A stretch of 64,000 nt of DNA from Nitrospira sp. KM1 (lineage in GTDB: Bacteria; Nitrospirota; Nitrospiria; Nitrospirales; Nitrospiraceae), in NCBI RefSeq assembly GCF_011405515.1, contig NZ_AP022671.1, positions 4,030,001-4,094,000 of the forward strand, given 5' to 3'. Every line of letters begins with the position of its first letter. Positions within the stretch are counted from its first letter, which is position 1. Below, piece by piece: positions 24,265 to 33,445 of this stretch. A model generated the notes under the pieces. It made no database searches, was not told the DNA's origin, and worked only from the letters and a program-made list of their open reading frames with translations. The position numbers and the translations under genes are program-made.

Positions 24265-25043
24265 CGAACGTGCATCTGATGCCGGTCATGGCTTTGCGCC
24301 CAGAGGGAAGCGTTGCTCCAAAATCGATTCTGAGAGCGGATGGTCTCGTCAAAAGCTTTCGCTCCAGAAAGGTTGTGAAAGGCGTGTCGGTAGAGGTCCA
24401 CGCCGGTGAAGTCGTCGGCCTATTAGGACCGAATGGGGCGGGGAAGACGACAATTTTCGACATGATGGTTGGATTGACTCAGCCGGACGAAGGAACGATT
24501 ACCTTCGATCAGGAAACGTTGACCGATTTGCCCATGTTTAAGCGCGCGCGAAAGGGGATCGGGTACCTCCCGCAAGAGTCTTCCGTATTCCGCCGACTAT
24601 CGGTGGAGGACAATATTGTCGCAATTCTTGAAATGCTCAACTATTCTCGTGTCGAGAGGGCTGAACGCGTGGAGTTGCTGCTGAAAGAATTAGATCTGGG
24701 CCATATCCGGGCAAGCATGGCGTATGCCCTATCTGGAGGTGAACGCCGGCGGTTGGAAATTACCAGAGCATTGGCCACCAATCCCTCCTTCATGCTGCTG
24801 GACGAGCCATTTGCCGGCATCGATCCTATCGCAGTGGCAGACATTCAGCAGATCATTACCCGTCTGAAAGAGAAAGGCATTGGAATTCTGATCACTGACC
24901 ACAATGTTCAGGAGACCCTTTCGATCACTGATCGAGCGTATATCATTAACGAGGGCAAGATCTTAGAGGCCGGTGCACCAGCAGACATCGTGAAGAGTGA
25001 GACCGCCCGCGCCGTGTATTTGGGCGAACGATTTAAATTGTAG
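24261..25043 (+). CDS. lptB: LPS export ABC ATPase LptB
   Basis: A 260-residue cytoplasmic ATPase driving LPS extraction by LptFG (not in the window). Walker A is GPNGAGKTT, the signature is LSGGERRR, Walker B ends [11 protein letters not shown], and the switch histidine is in ITDHNVQET. About 24 residues precede the usual family start; a later ATG could be the true start. Starts with a GTG overlapping lptA by 4 bases. Confidence 0.95.
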   Translation: MTNVHLMPVMALRPEGSVAPKSILRADGLVKSFRSRKVVKGVSVEVHAGEVVGLLGPNGAGKTTIFDMMVGLTQPDEGTITFDQETLTDLPMFKRARKGIGYLPQESSVFRRLSVEDNIVAILEMLNYSRVERAERVELLLKELDLGHIRASMAYALSGGERRRLEITRALATNPSFMLLDEPFAGIDPIAVADIQQIITRLKEKGIGILITDHNVQETLSITDRAYIINEGKILEAGAPADIVKSETARAVYLGERFKL

Positions 25044-25062
25044 GCATGAAGGCACGCTGACG

Positions 25063-26580
25063 ATGAAATTACGTCTTGATCTGAAGCTTAGTCAAAAGCT
25101 CATCATGACCCCGCAGTTACAGCAGGCCATCAAGCTGCTGCAACTCTCGCGATTGGAGCTTCAGCAAAGTCTTGCCCAGCATCTCATGGACAATCCCCTC
25201 CTCGATGAACTTTCGTCTGAAACTGATGACAACGAGCCTAATACCACGGACGAACAAGCGGAGGAAACTGCCGCTTCGGCGTCGACCGTAAATGAGACGG
25301 CCAGCCCGGAAGAGCCGCGAACCGAAGAACGGGAAACTCCGGACGAAGTGTCGGCGGCCGGGTGGGAAGAGTATTTCGGCAGCGATCGACGGATTGGATC
25401 TGGTGAAGGGGGAGGATCCTCGCAGGACGAGTTACCGTCCTATGAGCAAAACCTAGCAAAGGCTGCTTCTCTCGAAGATCATCTACTGTGGCAATTGTCG
25501 ATGTCGGGTCTCTCTGAGCGACAGAAAACGATTGGACGATTGCTGATCGGCAATCTTGATGATGATGGATATTTGCGCACGCCGCTGTCCGAGATTCTCG
25601 TGAATACGGAATTCACCGAAGCGGAAACCGAGTCGGTTCTTCGGGACATTCAGTCATTCGATCCGACCGGAGTGGGGGCGCGCGACCTGACCGAGTGTTT
25701 GTTGCTACAGATCGGTCATTTGGCCAAGAGCCCGATTGGTTCGTTGGGGGCCAGGCCCGGTGCATTGAAGGGCTCGATTGTGGAGGCGATTGTTCAGCAT
25801 CATCTGAAAGATCTGGAAAAGAAGCAGTATTCACGGATCGCGAAGGCACTCGATGTGAGTCTCGAAGAAGTTCTGCAAGCGACCAAAGTCATCGAGGCCC
25901 TCGAGCCGAAGCCGGGACGACCATTTTCCAGTACGCACAACTACGTTATCGTACCGGATGTGTTTGTCGTGAAGAACGAAGGGGAATGGGTCGTGCTTCT
26001 GAACGATGACGGACTGCCAAGGATGCGCATTAGCCCGTACTACAAACAGTTGATGGCTGCCGGACAAAGCGGATCGACAGAAACAAAAGCCTATTTAGAC
26101 GAACGGCTGCGGGCGGCTCAATGGGTGATCCGCAGCATCGAACAACGAAACAAGACTATTGTAAAAGTCGTGTCGAGTATCGTGAAGTTTCAGGAGCAGT
26201 TTTTCGAACGCGGGGTGCAGTGCCTAAAGCCACTGGTTTTGAAGCAGGTGGCCGAGGACATCGGGATGCATGAGTCGACGATCAGCAGAGTCACAGCCAA
26301 CAAGTACATGTATTGTCCCCAGGGTATGCTGGAGCTTAAATATTTTTTCAACGCGGGACTTCAGCGTGCGGACCAGCCCAGCGACATGCTGTCTTCAGTC
26401 ACGGTGAGAGAGATGATCAGAAAAATGGTGGCCGCCGAAGACGCGCGGCGACCGTTGAAAGATGAAGAAATCGCGGCAAAGCTTCGGGATCAACAGGTGT
26501 TGATTGCCAGGCGGACCGTGGCCAAATACCGTGCGGAAGAGAACATCCCGCCAGCCACCCAGCGTAAACGATTTTTTTAG
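25063..26580 (+). CDS. rpoN: RNA polymerase sigma-54 factor
   Basis: A 505-residue alternative sigma factor for enhancer-dependent promoters. The N-terminal glutamine-rich region I (KLIMTPQLQQAIKLLQLSRL) is complete, region II is acidic (about residues 50-120), and the RpoN box is ARRTVAKYRAE near the C-terminus. The ATG at 25063 begins the conserved sequence. Position downstream of lptB is widely conserved. Confidence 0.97.
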   Translation: MKLRLDLKLSQKLIMTPQLQQAIKLLQLSRLELQQSLAQHLMDNPLLDELSSETDDNEPNTTDEQAEETAASASTVNETASPEEPRTEERETPDEVSAAGWEEYFGSDRRIGSGEGGGSSQDELPSYEQNLAKAASLEDHLLWQLSMSGLSERQKTIGRLLIGNLDDDGYLRTPLSEILVNTEFTEAETESVLRDIQSFDPTGVGARDLTECLLLQIGHLAKSPIGSLGARPGALKGSIVEAIVQHHLKDLEKKQYSRIAKALDVSLEEVLQATKVIEALEPKPGRPFSSTHNYVIVPDVFVVKNEGEWVVLLNDDGLPRMRISPYYKQLMAAGQSGSTETKAYLDERLRAAQWVIRSIEQRNKTIVKVVSSIVKFQEQFFERGVQCLKPLVLKQVAEDIGMHESTISRVTANKYMYCPQGMLELKYFFNAGLQRADQPSDMLSSVTVREMIRKMVAAEDARRPLKDEEIAAKLRDQQVLIARRTVAKYRAEENIPPATQRKRFF

Positions 26581-26721
26581 CCGATGCATGCCAATACCAT
26601 CTACTACGGCTGCATGGTCGCGCTTCCTTATGGTTGTACAGATCCGGTGCCATGCGTGATCTGATCAGGCGGGGGCGATGACAATGGACAGCAATCCGGA
26701 TTGATTTGAAGGAGTGAAGGT

Positions 26722-27228
26722 ATGAAGATCACGGGTCGACATTTGGCTGTGACGGAGGCACTGACTGAACGGGTGCGCGAGCGGTGCAGTCGACTGCTCA
26801 AGTACGGTATATCGTTGGATCGTATGGAAGTTATTTTGAGCGTCAACAAACTGCAACATATCGCCGAGGCCGTATGCTCGGTCGGGAGAAAGCGATTTCA
26901 AGCAAAAACGTCAACGTTAGAAATGTATGTGACCATTGACCAACTCGTGGATCGTTTAGAAACCCAAATCCGTAAAGAAAAGGATAAGCAGACGAAACAC
27001 AAGGGGCGGAAACGTCAAAAAAGCGTCCGAGGCGCAGTCCCATTGGATGGGCTTCAGGAACCCGTGCATGTTATGAAACCTAAGATTGCAGTTCTTTCGA
27101 CCGAGGCCGCAAGAAAACGGCTCGATGAGCGGCCAGGGGCATTGGTTGTATTCACGTCCGTTGAATCTGGCAAACTGCAAATTCTCCAGCGAGGGGACAA
27201 TGGGCAGGTCGTCCTCATTGATCCGTAA
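26722..27228 (+). CDS. hpf: Ribosome hibernation promoting factor, long type
   Basis: A 168-residue protein. Residues 1-95 match the HPF/RaiA fold (MKITGRHLAVTEALTERVRERCSRL-type start), which blocks the decoding site in resting ribosomes. A basic linker (KHKGRKRQKSVRG) leads to a C-terminal domain of about 60 residues ending GQVVLIDP, as in long HPF that dimerises 70S ribosomes. AAGGAG lies before the ATG. Confidence 0.9.
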   Translation: MKITGRHLAVTEALTERVRERCSRLLKYGISLDRMEVILSVNKLQHIAEAVCSVGRKRFQAKTSTLEMYVTIDQLVDRLETQIRKEKDKQTKHKGRKRQKSVRGAVPLDGLQEPVHVMKPKIAVLSTEAARKRLDERPGALVVFTSVESGKLQILQRGDNGQVVLIDP

Positions 27229-27239
27229 GGGATTGGACG

Positions 27240-28106
27240 ATGGCAGGCTTGAGGTTGGTCGTCATTAGCGGACTGTCCGGATCTGGCAAGTCCCACGCTC
27301 TCAAATGTTTCGAAGACGTCGGCTACTTTTGCATCGACAACCTTCCTCCGGCACTCCTACCAACATTTGTCGATCTCTGTCACCAGCAAGGCGGTGAGAT
27401 AAAAAATGTGGCTCTTGGCATTGATGTACGAGAACGCATATTTTTCTCTGATCTCGTCGGAGTGCTCGAACGGGTAAAAGTCTTGGGACATGCCGTGGAA
27501 CTTCTGTTCCTCGAAGCCAGGGAAGAGGTACTGGTTCGCCGGTTTTCGGAATCCCGAAGGCCGCATCCTCTTTTACCCGACCTTCCCGTACTTGAGGGTG
27601 TTCGGGTTGAAAAAGAACGATTGGCTGATCTGCGACGCCACGCGGATCGTATCGTTGACACTTCGGATCTCAACGTGCACGAGTTGCGCGACTTACTTGC
27701 GAGACAGTTTAGTCAGGAAGAATCGCCGCGTCGGCTGACGATCTCCATAGTGACCTTCGGCTACAAATTCGGCGTGCCGTATGACATCGATTTATTGTTC
27801 GACGTGCGATTCTTGAAGAATCCGTTCTTCGTGCCTGAATTGAAACCACTGACGGGAGAAGACCCGCGAGTCAGCGCCTTTGTGCTCTCAGAGCCAGACG
27901 CCATTGCATTTATTGGACATCTTGAGCAGTTGTTCAAGTTCTTGATCCCACTGTTCGAGCGCGAGCGGCGTAGCTATCTCAATGTGGCGCTTGGTTGCAC
28001 GGGAGGCCGCCATCGTTCGGTATCGATTGCAAAGCGCTTGCAGGAAAGTTTCGCCGCTGTTGGGTACCACGCGACGGTGGTTCACAGAGATCTCTACAAG
28101 CAGTAG
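27240..28106 (+). CDS. rapZ: RNase adapter protein RapZ (nucleotide-binding)
   Basis: A 288-residue P-loop protein. Walker A is GLSGSGKS, followed by the family stretch DVGYFCIDNLPP. The C-terminal domain ends with GCTGGRHRSVSIAKRL. In enterobacteria RapZ controls GlmS through small RNAs; that role cannot be assumed here. It starts 11 bases after hpf. Confidence 0.95.
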   Translation: MAGLRLVVISGLSGSGKSHALKCFEDVGYFCIDNLPPALLPTFVDLCHQQGGEIKNVALGIDVRERIFFSDLVGVLERVKVLGHAVELLFLEAREEVLVRRFSESRRPHPLLPDLPVLEGVRVEKERLADLRRHADRIVDTSDLNVHELRDLLARQFSQEESPRRLTISIVTFGYKFGVPYDIDLLFDVRFLKNPFFVPELKPLTGEDPRVSAFVLSEPDAIAFIGHLEQLFKFLIPLFERERRSYLNVALGCTGGRHRSVSIAKRLQESFAAVGYHATVVHRDLYKQ

Positions 28107-28178
28107 TATTTACTTCCATTCGTGTTCCCGCCTTTCTCCGTTTGATCTAATACCACCATTCGCCTATCAGCAGTTTCC

Positions 28179-28206
28179 TTGACAGTGCGGGCATATGAAC
28201 TATACT
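28179..28206 (+). promoter_or_regulatory. Sigma-70 promoter of pilMNOPQ
   Basis: TTGACA at 28179-28184, a 16-base spacer, and TATACT at 28201-28206 (5 of 6 consensus). The transcript would carry a leader of about 150 bases before pilM, in which no convincing terminator or riboswitch is seen. Confidence 0.75.
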
Positions 28207-28365
28207 TAGCCTGTGCATCGTCAGATGTCACTAGATGAAAAACGCGTTTTAGTAGCATAAACACTGTAAGTTTTTGCTCTAGCCTGAATGAACGGTGACG
28301 ACGAGTTGTGGAAATATGAAAAAGATTTGTACCCCGAATGAACTCATGTACAGTCTGAGGCACGT

Positions 28366-29475
28366 ATGCTGACTTCTCTGAAAGGCTTGGTAGAAACGGA
28401 CATCTTCTCCATGCTCGCGCCCAAGCGGCAATTGGTGGGGCTGGATATCGGATCCAGTGGTATCAAGCTGGTTCAATTGAAGGACAATAGGGGACGCTAT
28501 GTATTGCAGAAGTTTGGAGTGAAGCCGTTGGAACCGGAAGTCATCGTCGACGGAACGGTCATGGACGAAGGCCGGGTTGTGGCGGCGATTCGAGAATTGT
28601 TTGATGAGCTGAATGTTAAGGTCAAGCAGGTGGCGGTTTCGATTTCTGGTCATGCCGTCATTGTCAAGAAGATCAGCCTCCCACCCATGCCGGATGAGGA
28701 ACTTGAAGGCCAGGTGAGGCTTGCAGCCGAACAATATATTCCCTTCGACATCAATGAGGTCAACATCGACTTTCACGTGCTTCCTGTCCACGAAGGCGAG
28801 GTGGATGCTCAGAATGAAATGTCTGTCATCCTTGTGGCTGCGAAGAAAGACAAGATCAACGAATTGACTGAACTGGTCAAGGGGGCCGGGTTGCTGCCCA
28901 TGGTCATGGATGTCGATGCATTTGCCATTGAGAATATGCACGGCATCAATTATCCGGTGTCTCAAGAGGATACGACGGCTCTGGTGAACATCGGTGCCAG
29001 TGTGATGAATATCAATATCGTACGCGGCGGTGTTTCCGTTTTCACCCGCGATATTCCCATTGGAGGCAACCGCTACACGGAAGCGATTCAGCGTGAGATG
29101 GGTTTGTCGTACGAGGAAGCCGAGGAAACCAAGAAGGGTGGACACTCTGCAGGAGGCAGTCAAGCCGCCGTTGCGACGGTCATTGATAGCGTCAATGCGG
29201 AGGTGGCCTCAGAAATAGCTCGTACGGTGGACTACTTCAAGTCGACTATGTCGGATGCCGATGTGCAACACGTTCTTTTGTGTGGCGGGGGATCCCAGGT
29301 GGCCGGATTGGAACAGCAACTGAGAGACCGTATGCAGGCCATCGTGGAAACAGCCAATCCGTTTGCAGAGATCGACACGACGGCAAGTGATCTGGACCAA
29401 GCCGCTCTCGACCAACTCGCTCCACTTGCAGCCGTGGGGGTGGGGTTAGCCCTCAGATCGGTAGGAGATCGATGA
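28366..29475 (+). CDS. pilM: Type IV pilus assembly protein PilM
   Basis: A 369-residue actin-like ATPase that sits on the cytoplasmic face and binds PilN. LVGLDIGSSGIKLVQLK is the phosphate-1 region and LLCGGGSQVAGLEQQL the C-terminal nucleotide-binding loop. An internal ATG (MLAPKRQ, residue 17) is an alternative start. It overlaps pilN by 4 bases. Confidence 0.95.
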   Translation: MLTSLKGLVETDIFSMLAPKRQLVGLDIGSSGIKLVQLKDNRGRYVLQKFGVKPLEPEVIVDGTVMDEGRVVAAIRELFDELNVKVKQVAVSISGHAVIVKKISLPPMPDEELEGQVRLAAEQYIPFDINEVNIDFHVLPVHEGEVDAQNEMSVILVAAKKDKINELTELVKGAGLLPMVMDVDAFAIENMHGINYPVSQEDTTALVNIGASVMNINIVRGGVSVFTRDIPIGGNRYTEAIQREMGLSYEEAEETKKGGHSAGGSQAAVATVIDSVNAEVASEIARTVDYFKSTMSDADVQHVLLCGGGSQVAGLEQQLRDRMQAIVETANPFAEIDTTASDLDQAALDQLAPLAAVGVGLALRSVGDR

Positions 29476-30023
29476 TCCGAATCAATCTATTGCCCGGTCC
29501 TAAAGGGCGTCAGGCGAAACCGCAGTATGACGTGAGAGCTCAGGCACTCCTCGGGGTTGGTCTCGTCGTCGTCACGCTCGCGGGATGCTGGTGGTACTCG
29601 GCAACGCTCGATGAAGAGTTGGAAGCTCGCCAGACCGAAAAAAGCGAAAAGACTAAACAAGTTGCTTCGCTGAACGAACAGGTTAAACAGGTTGCCGATT
29701 TTGAACAGCGTAAGAGGCATCTAGAAGACAAGAATCGCATCATCGATCAGTTGGAGAAGTCTCGCATCGGACCGGTAAAAGTGCTGGATCATGTTAGTCA
29801 GAGCCTCGACCCCTTGAAAATATGGCTGGTCAAAATCGGAGTGACCGGGCAGATGATCGATCTTGAGGGTCGCGCTCTTTCCAACGATGATGTGGTCGAA
29901 TTCGTCAACAATCTTCGTCGCACAGACTACTTCACGAACATCGATCTACAGGAGAGCCGATCAGCTGTCGAAGCCCAGGTCAGCGTCTATCAATTCAAGA
30001 TGGGCTTTCGTCTAAAGGGATAA
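29472..30023 (+). CDS. pilN: Type IV pilus protein PilN
   Basis: A 183-residue inner-membrane protein. The short cytoplasmic tail IRINLLPGPKGR, which binds PilM, is followed by one membrane helix (about residues 26-44), a coiled coil rich in E/K/Q and a periplasmic ferredoxin-like domain. Confidence 0.93.
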   Translation: MIRINLLPGPKGRQAKPQYDVRAQALLGVGLVVVTLAGCWWYSATLDEELEARQTEKSEKTKQVASLNEQVKQVADFEQRKRHLEDKNRIIDQLEKSRIGPVKVLDHVSQSLDPLKIWLVKIGVTGQMIDLEGRALSNDDVVEFVNNLRRTDYFTNIDLQESRSAVEAQVSVYQFKMGFRLKG

Positions 30024-30025
30024 AC

Positions 30026-30649
30026 ATGACGTTACCCTCTCTCAATCTCGAAGTGTTGCGTACGATCCCCGTCGCTCAGAAGGTCGGGCTGTTGACATTG
30101 GTTCTGGCCGGCATTGTGGTGGGATTTTACTATTACATTGTGGAACCCAAGACCACGGAGATTACGGGCCTTCAGACCGACATTACGAAACTCGACGGCG
30201 ATATTCAGACTCTGACAATCAAGGTCAAGCACCTGGATGAATTGATCGCTGCGAACAAACAGTTGGAAATCGAACTTGCAAAAAAGAAGGAGCGCTTGCC
30301 GCCGGAAGAAGAGGCGGTGATGTTGTTGAAACAGATTTCAGATCTTGCGATTCGGCTGGGTTTGGACATCAAGCTGTGGAAGCCGGCTGGAAAATCGGAA
30401 GATCCTTCTAAGCTGTTCGTCAAGATGCCGGTCAATGTCGAGGTTTCGGGTGGGTACCACACGGCGGCATTGTTTTTCGATCGCGTCAATAGTTTGCCCA
30501 GAATCATCACGGTATCGGGACTGAAGATGGGGAGCCCAAAGGTCGAAAAAGGCCGGGTCGTGACACAGACCATATTCGATTTGGTCGCGTATGCGGCGCC
30601 GCAAGAGTTGAAGGTCGCATCGGCAACCACGTTGCCTGCCGCTAAGTAG
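30026..30649 (+). CDS. pilO: Type IV pilus protein PilO
   Basis: A 207-residue partner of PilN. One membrane helix (about residues 19-38), a coiled coil (about 45-95) and a periplasmic domain with the family pattern GGYHTAALFFDRVNSLPRI. It begins 2 bases after pilN. Confidence 0.93.
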   Translation: MTLPSLNLEVLRTIPVAQKVGLLTLVLAGIVVGFYYYIVEPKTTEITGLQTDITKLDGDIQTLTIKVKHLDELIAANKQLEIELAKKKERLPPEEEAVMLLKQISDLAIRLGLDIKLWKPAGKSEDPSKLFVKMPVNVEVSGGYHTAALFFDRVNSLPRIITVSGLKMGSPKVEKGRVVTQTIFDLVAYAAPQELKVASATTLPAAK

Positions 30650-30676
30650 AAGTTGAATAACCGAGTGGAGATATCC

Positions 30677-31309
30677 ATGTGGGGCGGAACCAACGATGTG
30701 CGAAGAGACCTGGTCACCCTCGCCTGTAGGACCGTTCTGATCCTATCCGTCGTCGGCCTGATGATGCTCCCAGCTGGGGAGGAAGTCTATGCCAGTTCAC
30801 TGGCCTCTCACTTGAGGCAGGTTGCCCCAATGCATCAGGATTCCTTGAAGGTCCCTTCGCCAAACGATCCCTCTAAGCCCGCGACGCTGGTGGCCTCATC
30901 TCCAGTTGATGCCAACTCCGCGATGATGGATGCTGTTCCGCCATCCTTCGTGAGTTCCGTCAATGGGTACGATCCATCAGGACGCCGTGATCCGTTTGCT
31001 CCGATCCTCCAACAATTGTCTCCAGGACAAGTGGATCTGACTCTTCCTCCCTTACAGCGGGTAGGGTTGACCGATATGAATCTGATCGCTGTCGTATGGG
31101 GAGCGTATGGGTATACGGCTATGGTCCAGACTCCTGACGGAAATGGTTATTCAGTTAGAAAAGGGACGCGAATGGGTCCCAACAACGGAGTCGTCAGTGC
31201 GATAACGGAAAAGGGGATCATCGTCCAAGAGCGATTTACGGACGTGTACGGAAGAAAGCAGGAACGAGAGTATGTCAAGCTTCTCCATCCGAAAGAGGGT
31301 TCAGAATGA
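30677..31309 (+). CDS. pilP: Type IV pilus protein PilP
   Basis: A 210-residue periplasmic linker between PilNO and the secretin. The conserved domain begins GRRDPFAPIL and continues into GAYGYTAMVQTPDGNGYSVRKG. The ATG at 30677 has GGAG upstream; a TTG at 30653 and GTG at 30665 are weaker options. The N-terminus is hydrophobic but I see no clear lipobox, although PilP is often a lipoprotein. It overlaps pilQ by 4 bases. Confidence 0.9.
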   Translation: MWGGTNDVRRDLVTLACRTVLILSVVGLMMLPAGEEVYASSLASHLRQVAPMHQDSLKVPSPNDPSKPATLVASSPVDANSAMMDAVPPSFVSSVNGYDPSGRRDPFAPILQQLSPGQVDLTLPPLQRVGLTDMNLIAVVWGAYGYTAMVQTPDGNGYSVRKGTRMGPNNGVVSAITEKGIIVQERFTDVYGRKQEREYVKLLHPKEGSE

Positions 31310-33270
31310 TACCTAAAGCCATGCAAACGACGACGTTGGTCAGGGTTGTCTCCGCGATCGGAGTATTCGGCATGCCTCTGACGATACCTATGATTGGGGG
31401 AACCGCCGAAATTCCCGACTACGGCCAGACCTTGTCGGATATCTCTGTCCCGTCCGTCTCGGCGGACATGGCGATGGAAGACTTGGCTCATACTGTGACC
31501 GACGTCGACATCCGGCGTGGTGATGATGACGTCAAAGTCGTGATTTCGGGAGATGGTCGGTTGAGGCACGAGGTCAACCTCTTAGGGGAGAAACGACTGG
31601 TCGTTGATATTCCTGGCGTGTCTGCGGCGGTCAGGAAACCTGTCTACTCGGTTGATCATCAGCTTCTCAAGAAGGTTCGGCTGGGGTATCACGCCGACAA
31701 GGTACGGGTTGTGTTCGATCTGGGGAGCAAATCGACTTTTTCCGTTGAACCGCAGGACACCACGATTGCTGTGACGCTAAAAAAGGAAGAAGTTCCTCAG
31801 GTCACGGCATCGGGGGAGTCTCACGTTCAAAAAATAGCTCTTGCCAGCGAGGGCGAGGACCGAGCACAGGGATTTCCCGGCAGTATTCGTTCCCTGCAGA
31901 AACCATCACGATCCATCCGTCGGATTCCCGCGTCCTTCCAAATCCGGCCGGTTCAAATGATGACCGACCCGACTGTGTCAGAAAACAATTCTCAAAAGGA
32001 CGATCTTGTTCTTGGAGAGACCCGATATGTGGGTCGGAGAATCTCCCTCGACTTCCAGCAGGCGGATATCAGCAATGTGCTCCGTCTGATCGCAGAGGTC
32101 AGCGGCTTCAATATCGTGGTTGGCGAAGGGGTGAAAAGCAAGGTTACGATGAAGCTGGTCAGTGTGCCGTGGGATCAGGCACTCGACATGATCTTGAAGA
32201 TGAACGGTCTCGGAAAAATCAGACAAGGCAACATTCTATGGATCGACTCACTGTCGAACATAGCTAAGCAGGAAGACGAGGAAGCCCGCGCCAAGGATGC
32301 AAAGACGAAAGCGGAGGCCCTGGTCGACCGCGTATTTTACGTCAGGAATCTTCAGGCGCAGGAATTGATGACGTCTCTGCGACAGAATTTGAGTCCTCGA
32401 GGAGTCATGCAGGTCAGTGTCGGCACGAATGCATTGATCGTCAGAGATACCGAAAGCAAGATGATCGTGCTCAAGCAATTGATCGACGGATTGGATCTGG
32501 CGGTGCCTCAGGTACAGATCGAGGCGAGAATCGTTCAGGCCGACACCACGTATTCCCGGTCGCTCGGTGTGCAGTGGGGTGTGCAGAATGTGAATACGCT
32601 TGGACCGTCATTCGGTGTCGCCAATTTCAAATCAGGAACAACGGGAACATTCGGCAATCAGACGTCAGACTTCCTCGTGAATCTGCCTGCCACGGTGGGG
32701 GGGCTGGTCAGCACGCCGGGAGCCGGATTCACATTTGGAAAGGCTGACGGTGCGATGCTCGATGTCAGGCTTTCCGCGGGTGAATTGCTTGGCTTGAGCA
32801 AAGTCATCGCCGCGCCTAAAGTCACGACCCTCGACAAACGAGAGGCCAAGATTTCACAAGGTGAGTCGATTCCTTTTCAGACTACGTCACTTCAAGGAAC
32901 ACAGACGACCTTCGTCGATGCGAATTTAGAATTGAACGTCACACCTCAAATTACATCACGCGATCCCAAAGAGGTTGGGAAACAAATTCTTATGAGAGTG
33001 CGAGCGACGCGTAATGCGGTTGGCGCGCGGAGCAACCCCGCCGGCCCTAGCATCGACCGTCGCGAGGCGAATACACAGGTCATCATCCGAGACGGTGAGA
33101 CCATGGTGATCGGAGGGGTGTTCATCGATACTCAGAATAACAACGTGGCGGGAGTTCCCTATCTGTCCCGTATTCCGGTCTTAGGCTGGCTGTTCAAAAA
33201 CAAGACTGAATCCGTGTCCAAACAAGAGTTGCTGATTTTCATGACACCGACGATCGTGAAGGTCTCGTAG
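31306..33270 (+). CDS. pilQ: Type IV pilus secretin PilQ
   Basis: A 654-residue outer-membrane channel for the pilus. An AMIN domain (about residues 65-160) is followed by a low-complexity linker, an STN/N1 domain (ISLDFQQADISNVLRLIAEV, about 245-320) and the secretin domain ending GVPYLSRIPVLGWLFKNK. The ATG overlaps pilP. Only one AMIN repeat is evident, fewer than in some proteobacterial PilQ. Confidence 0.95.
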   Translation: MIPKAMQTTTLVRVVSAIGVFGMPLTIPMIGGTAEIPDYGQTLSDISVPSVSADMAMEDLAHTVTDVDIRRGDDDVKVVISGDGRLRHEVNLLGEKRLVVDIPGVSAAVRKPVYSVDHQLLKKVRLGYHADKVRVVFDLGSKSTFSVEPQDTTIAVTLKKEEVPQVTASGESHVQKIALASEGEDRAQGFPGSIRSLQKPSRSIRRIPASFQIRPVQMMTDPTVSENNSQKDDLVLGETRYVGRRISLDFQQADISNVLRLIAEVSGFNIVVGEGVKSKVTMKLVSVPWDQALDMILKMNGLGKIRQGNILWIDSLSNIAKQEDEEARAKDAKTKAEALVDRVFYVRNLQAQELMTSLRQNLSPRGVMQVSVGTNALIVRDTESKMIVLKQLIDGLDLAVPQVQIEARIVQADTTYSRSLGVQWGVQNVNTLGPSFGVANFKSGTTGTFGNQTSDFLVNLPATVGGLVSTPGAGFTFGKADGAMLDVRLSAGELLGLSKVIAAPKVTTLDKREAKISQGESIPFQTTSLQGTQTTFVDANLELNVTPQITSRDPKEVGKQILMRVRATRNAVGARSNPAGPSIDRREANTQVIIRDGETMVIGGVFIDTQNNNVAGVPYLSRIPVLGWLFKNKTESVSKQELLIFMTPTIVKVS

Positions 33271-33445
33271 CCAGCTAAGGGATCTTCACGGTAACGGTGA
33301 ATCATACATCCCGCCGTCTTTGAGTTCCCGTCAGAGTGTGGTAGTATCTCGTCGAATTTCTTGATTTTTCACCCTCTCATCCAGTTGACGTCACGCAGGC
33401 GACGCTCCCCTCTATCCTTCTCCTTGGACAGGGAAAGACGCCTAT

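Noticed and set aside
28207-28365. Possible riboswitch in the long pilM leader
   Set aside because: I looked for GEMM-like (cyclic di-GMP) and other known cores and for a terminator or ribosome-site hairpin; none is convincing.
33271-33445. Promoter or attenuator before aroB
   Set aside because: TTGACG occurs but no -10 at acceptable spacing, and only a weak 5-bp hairpin.
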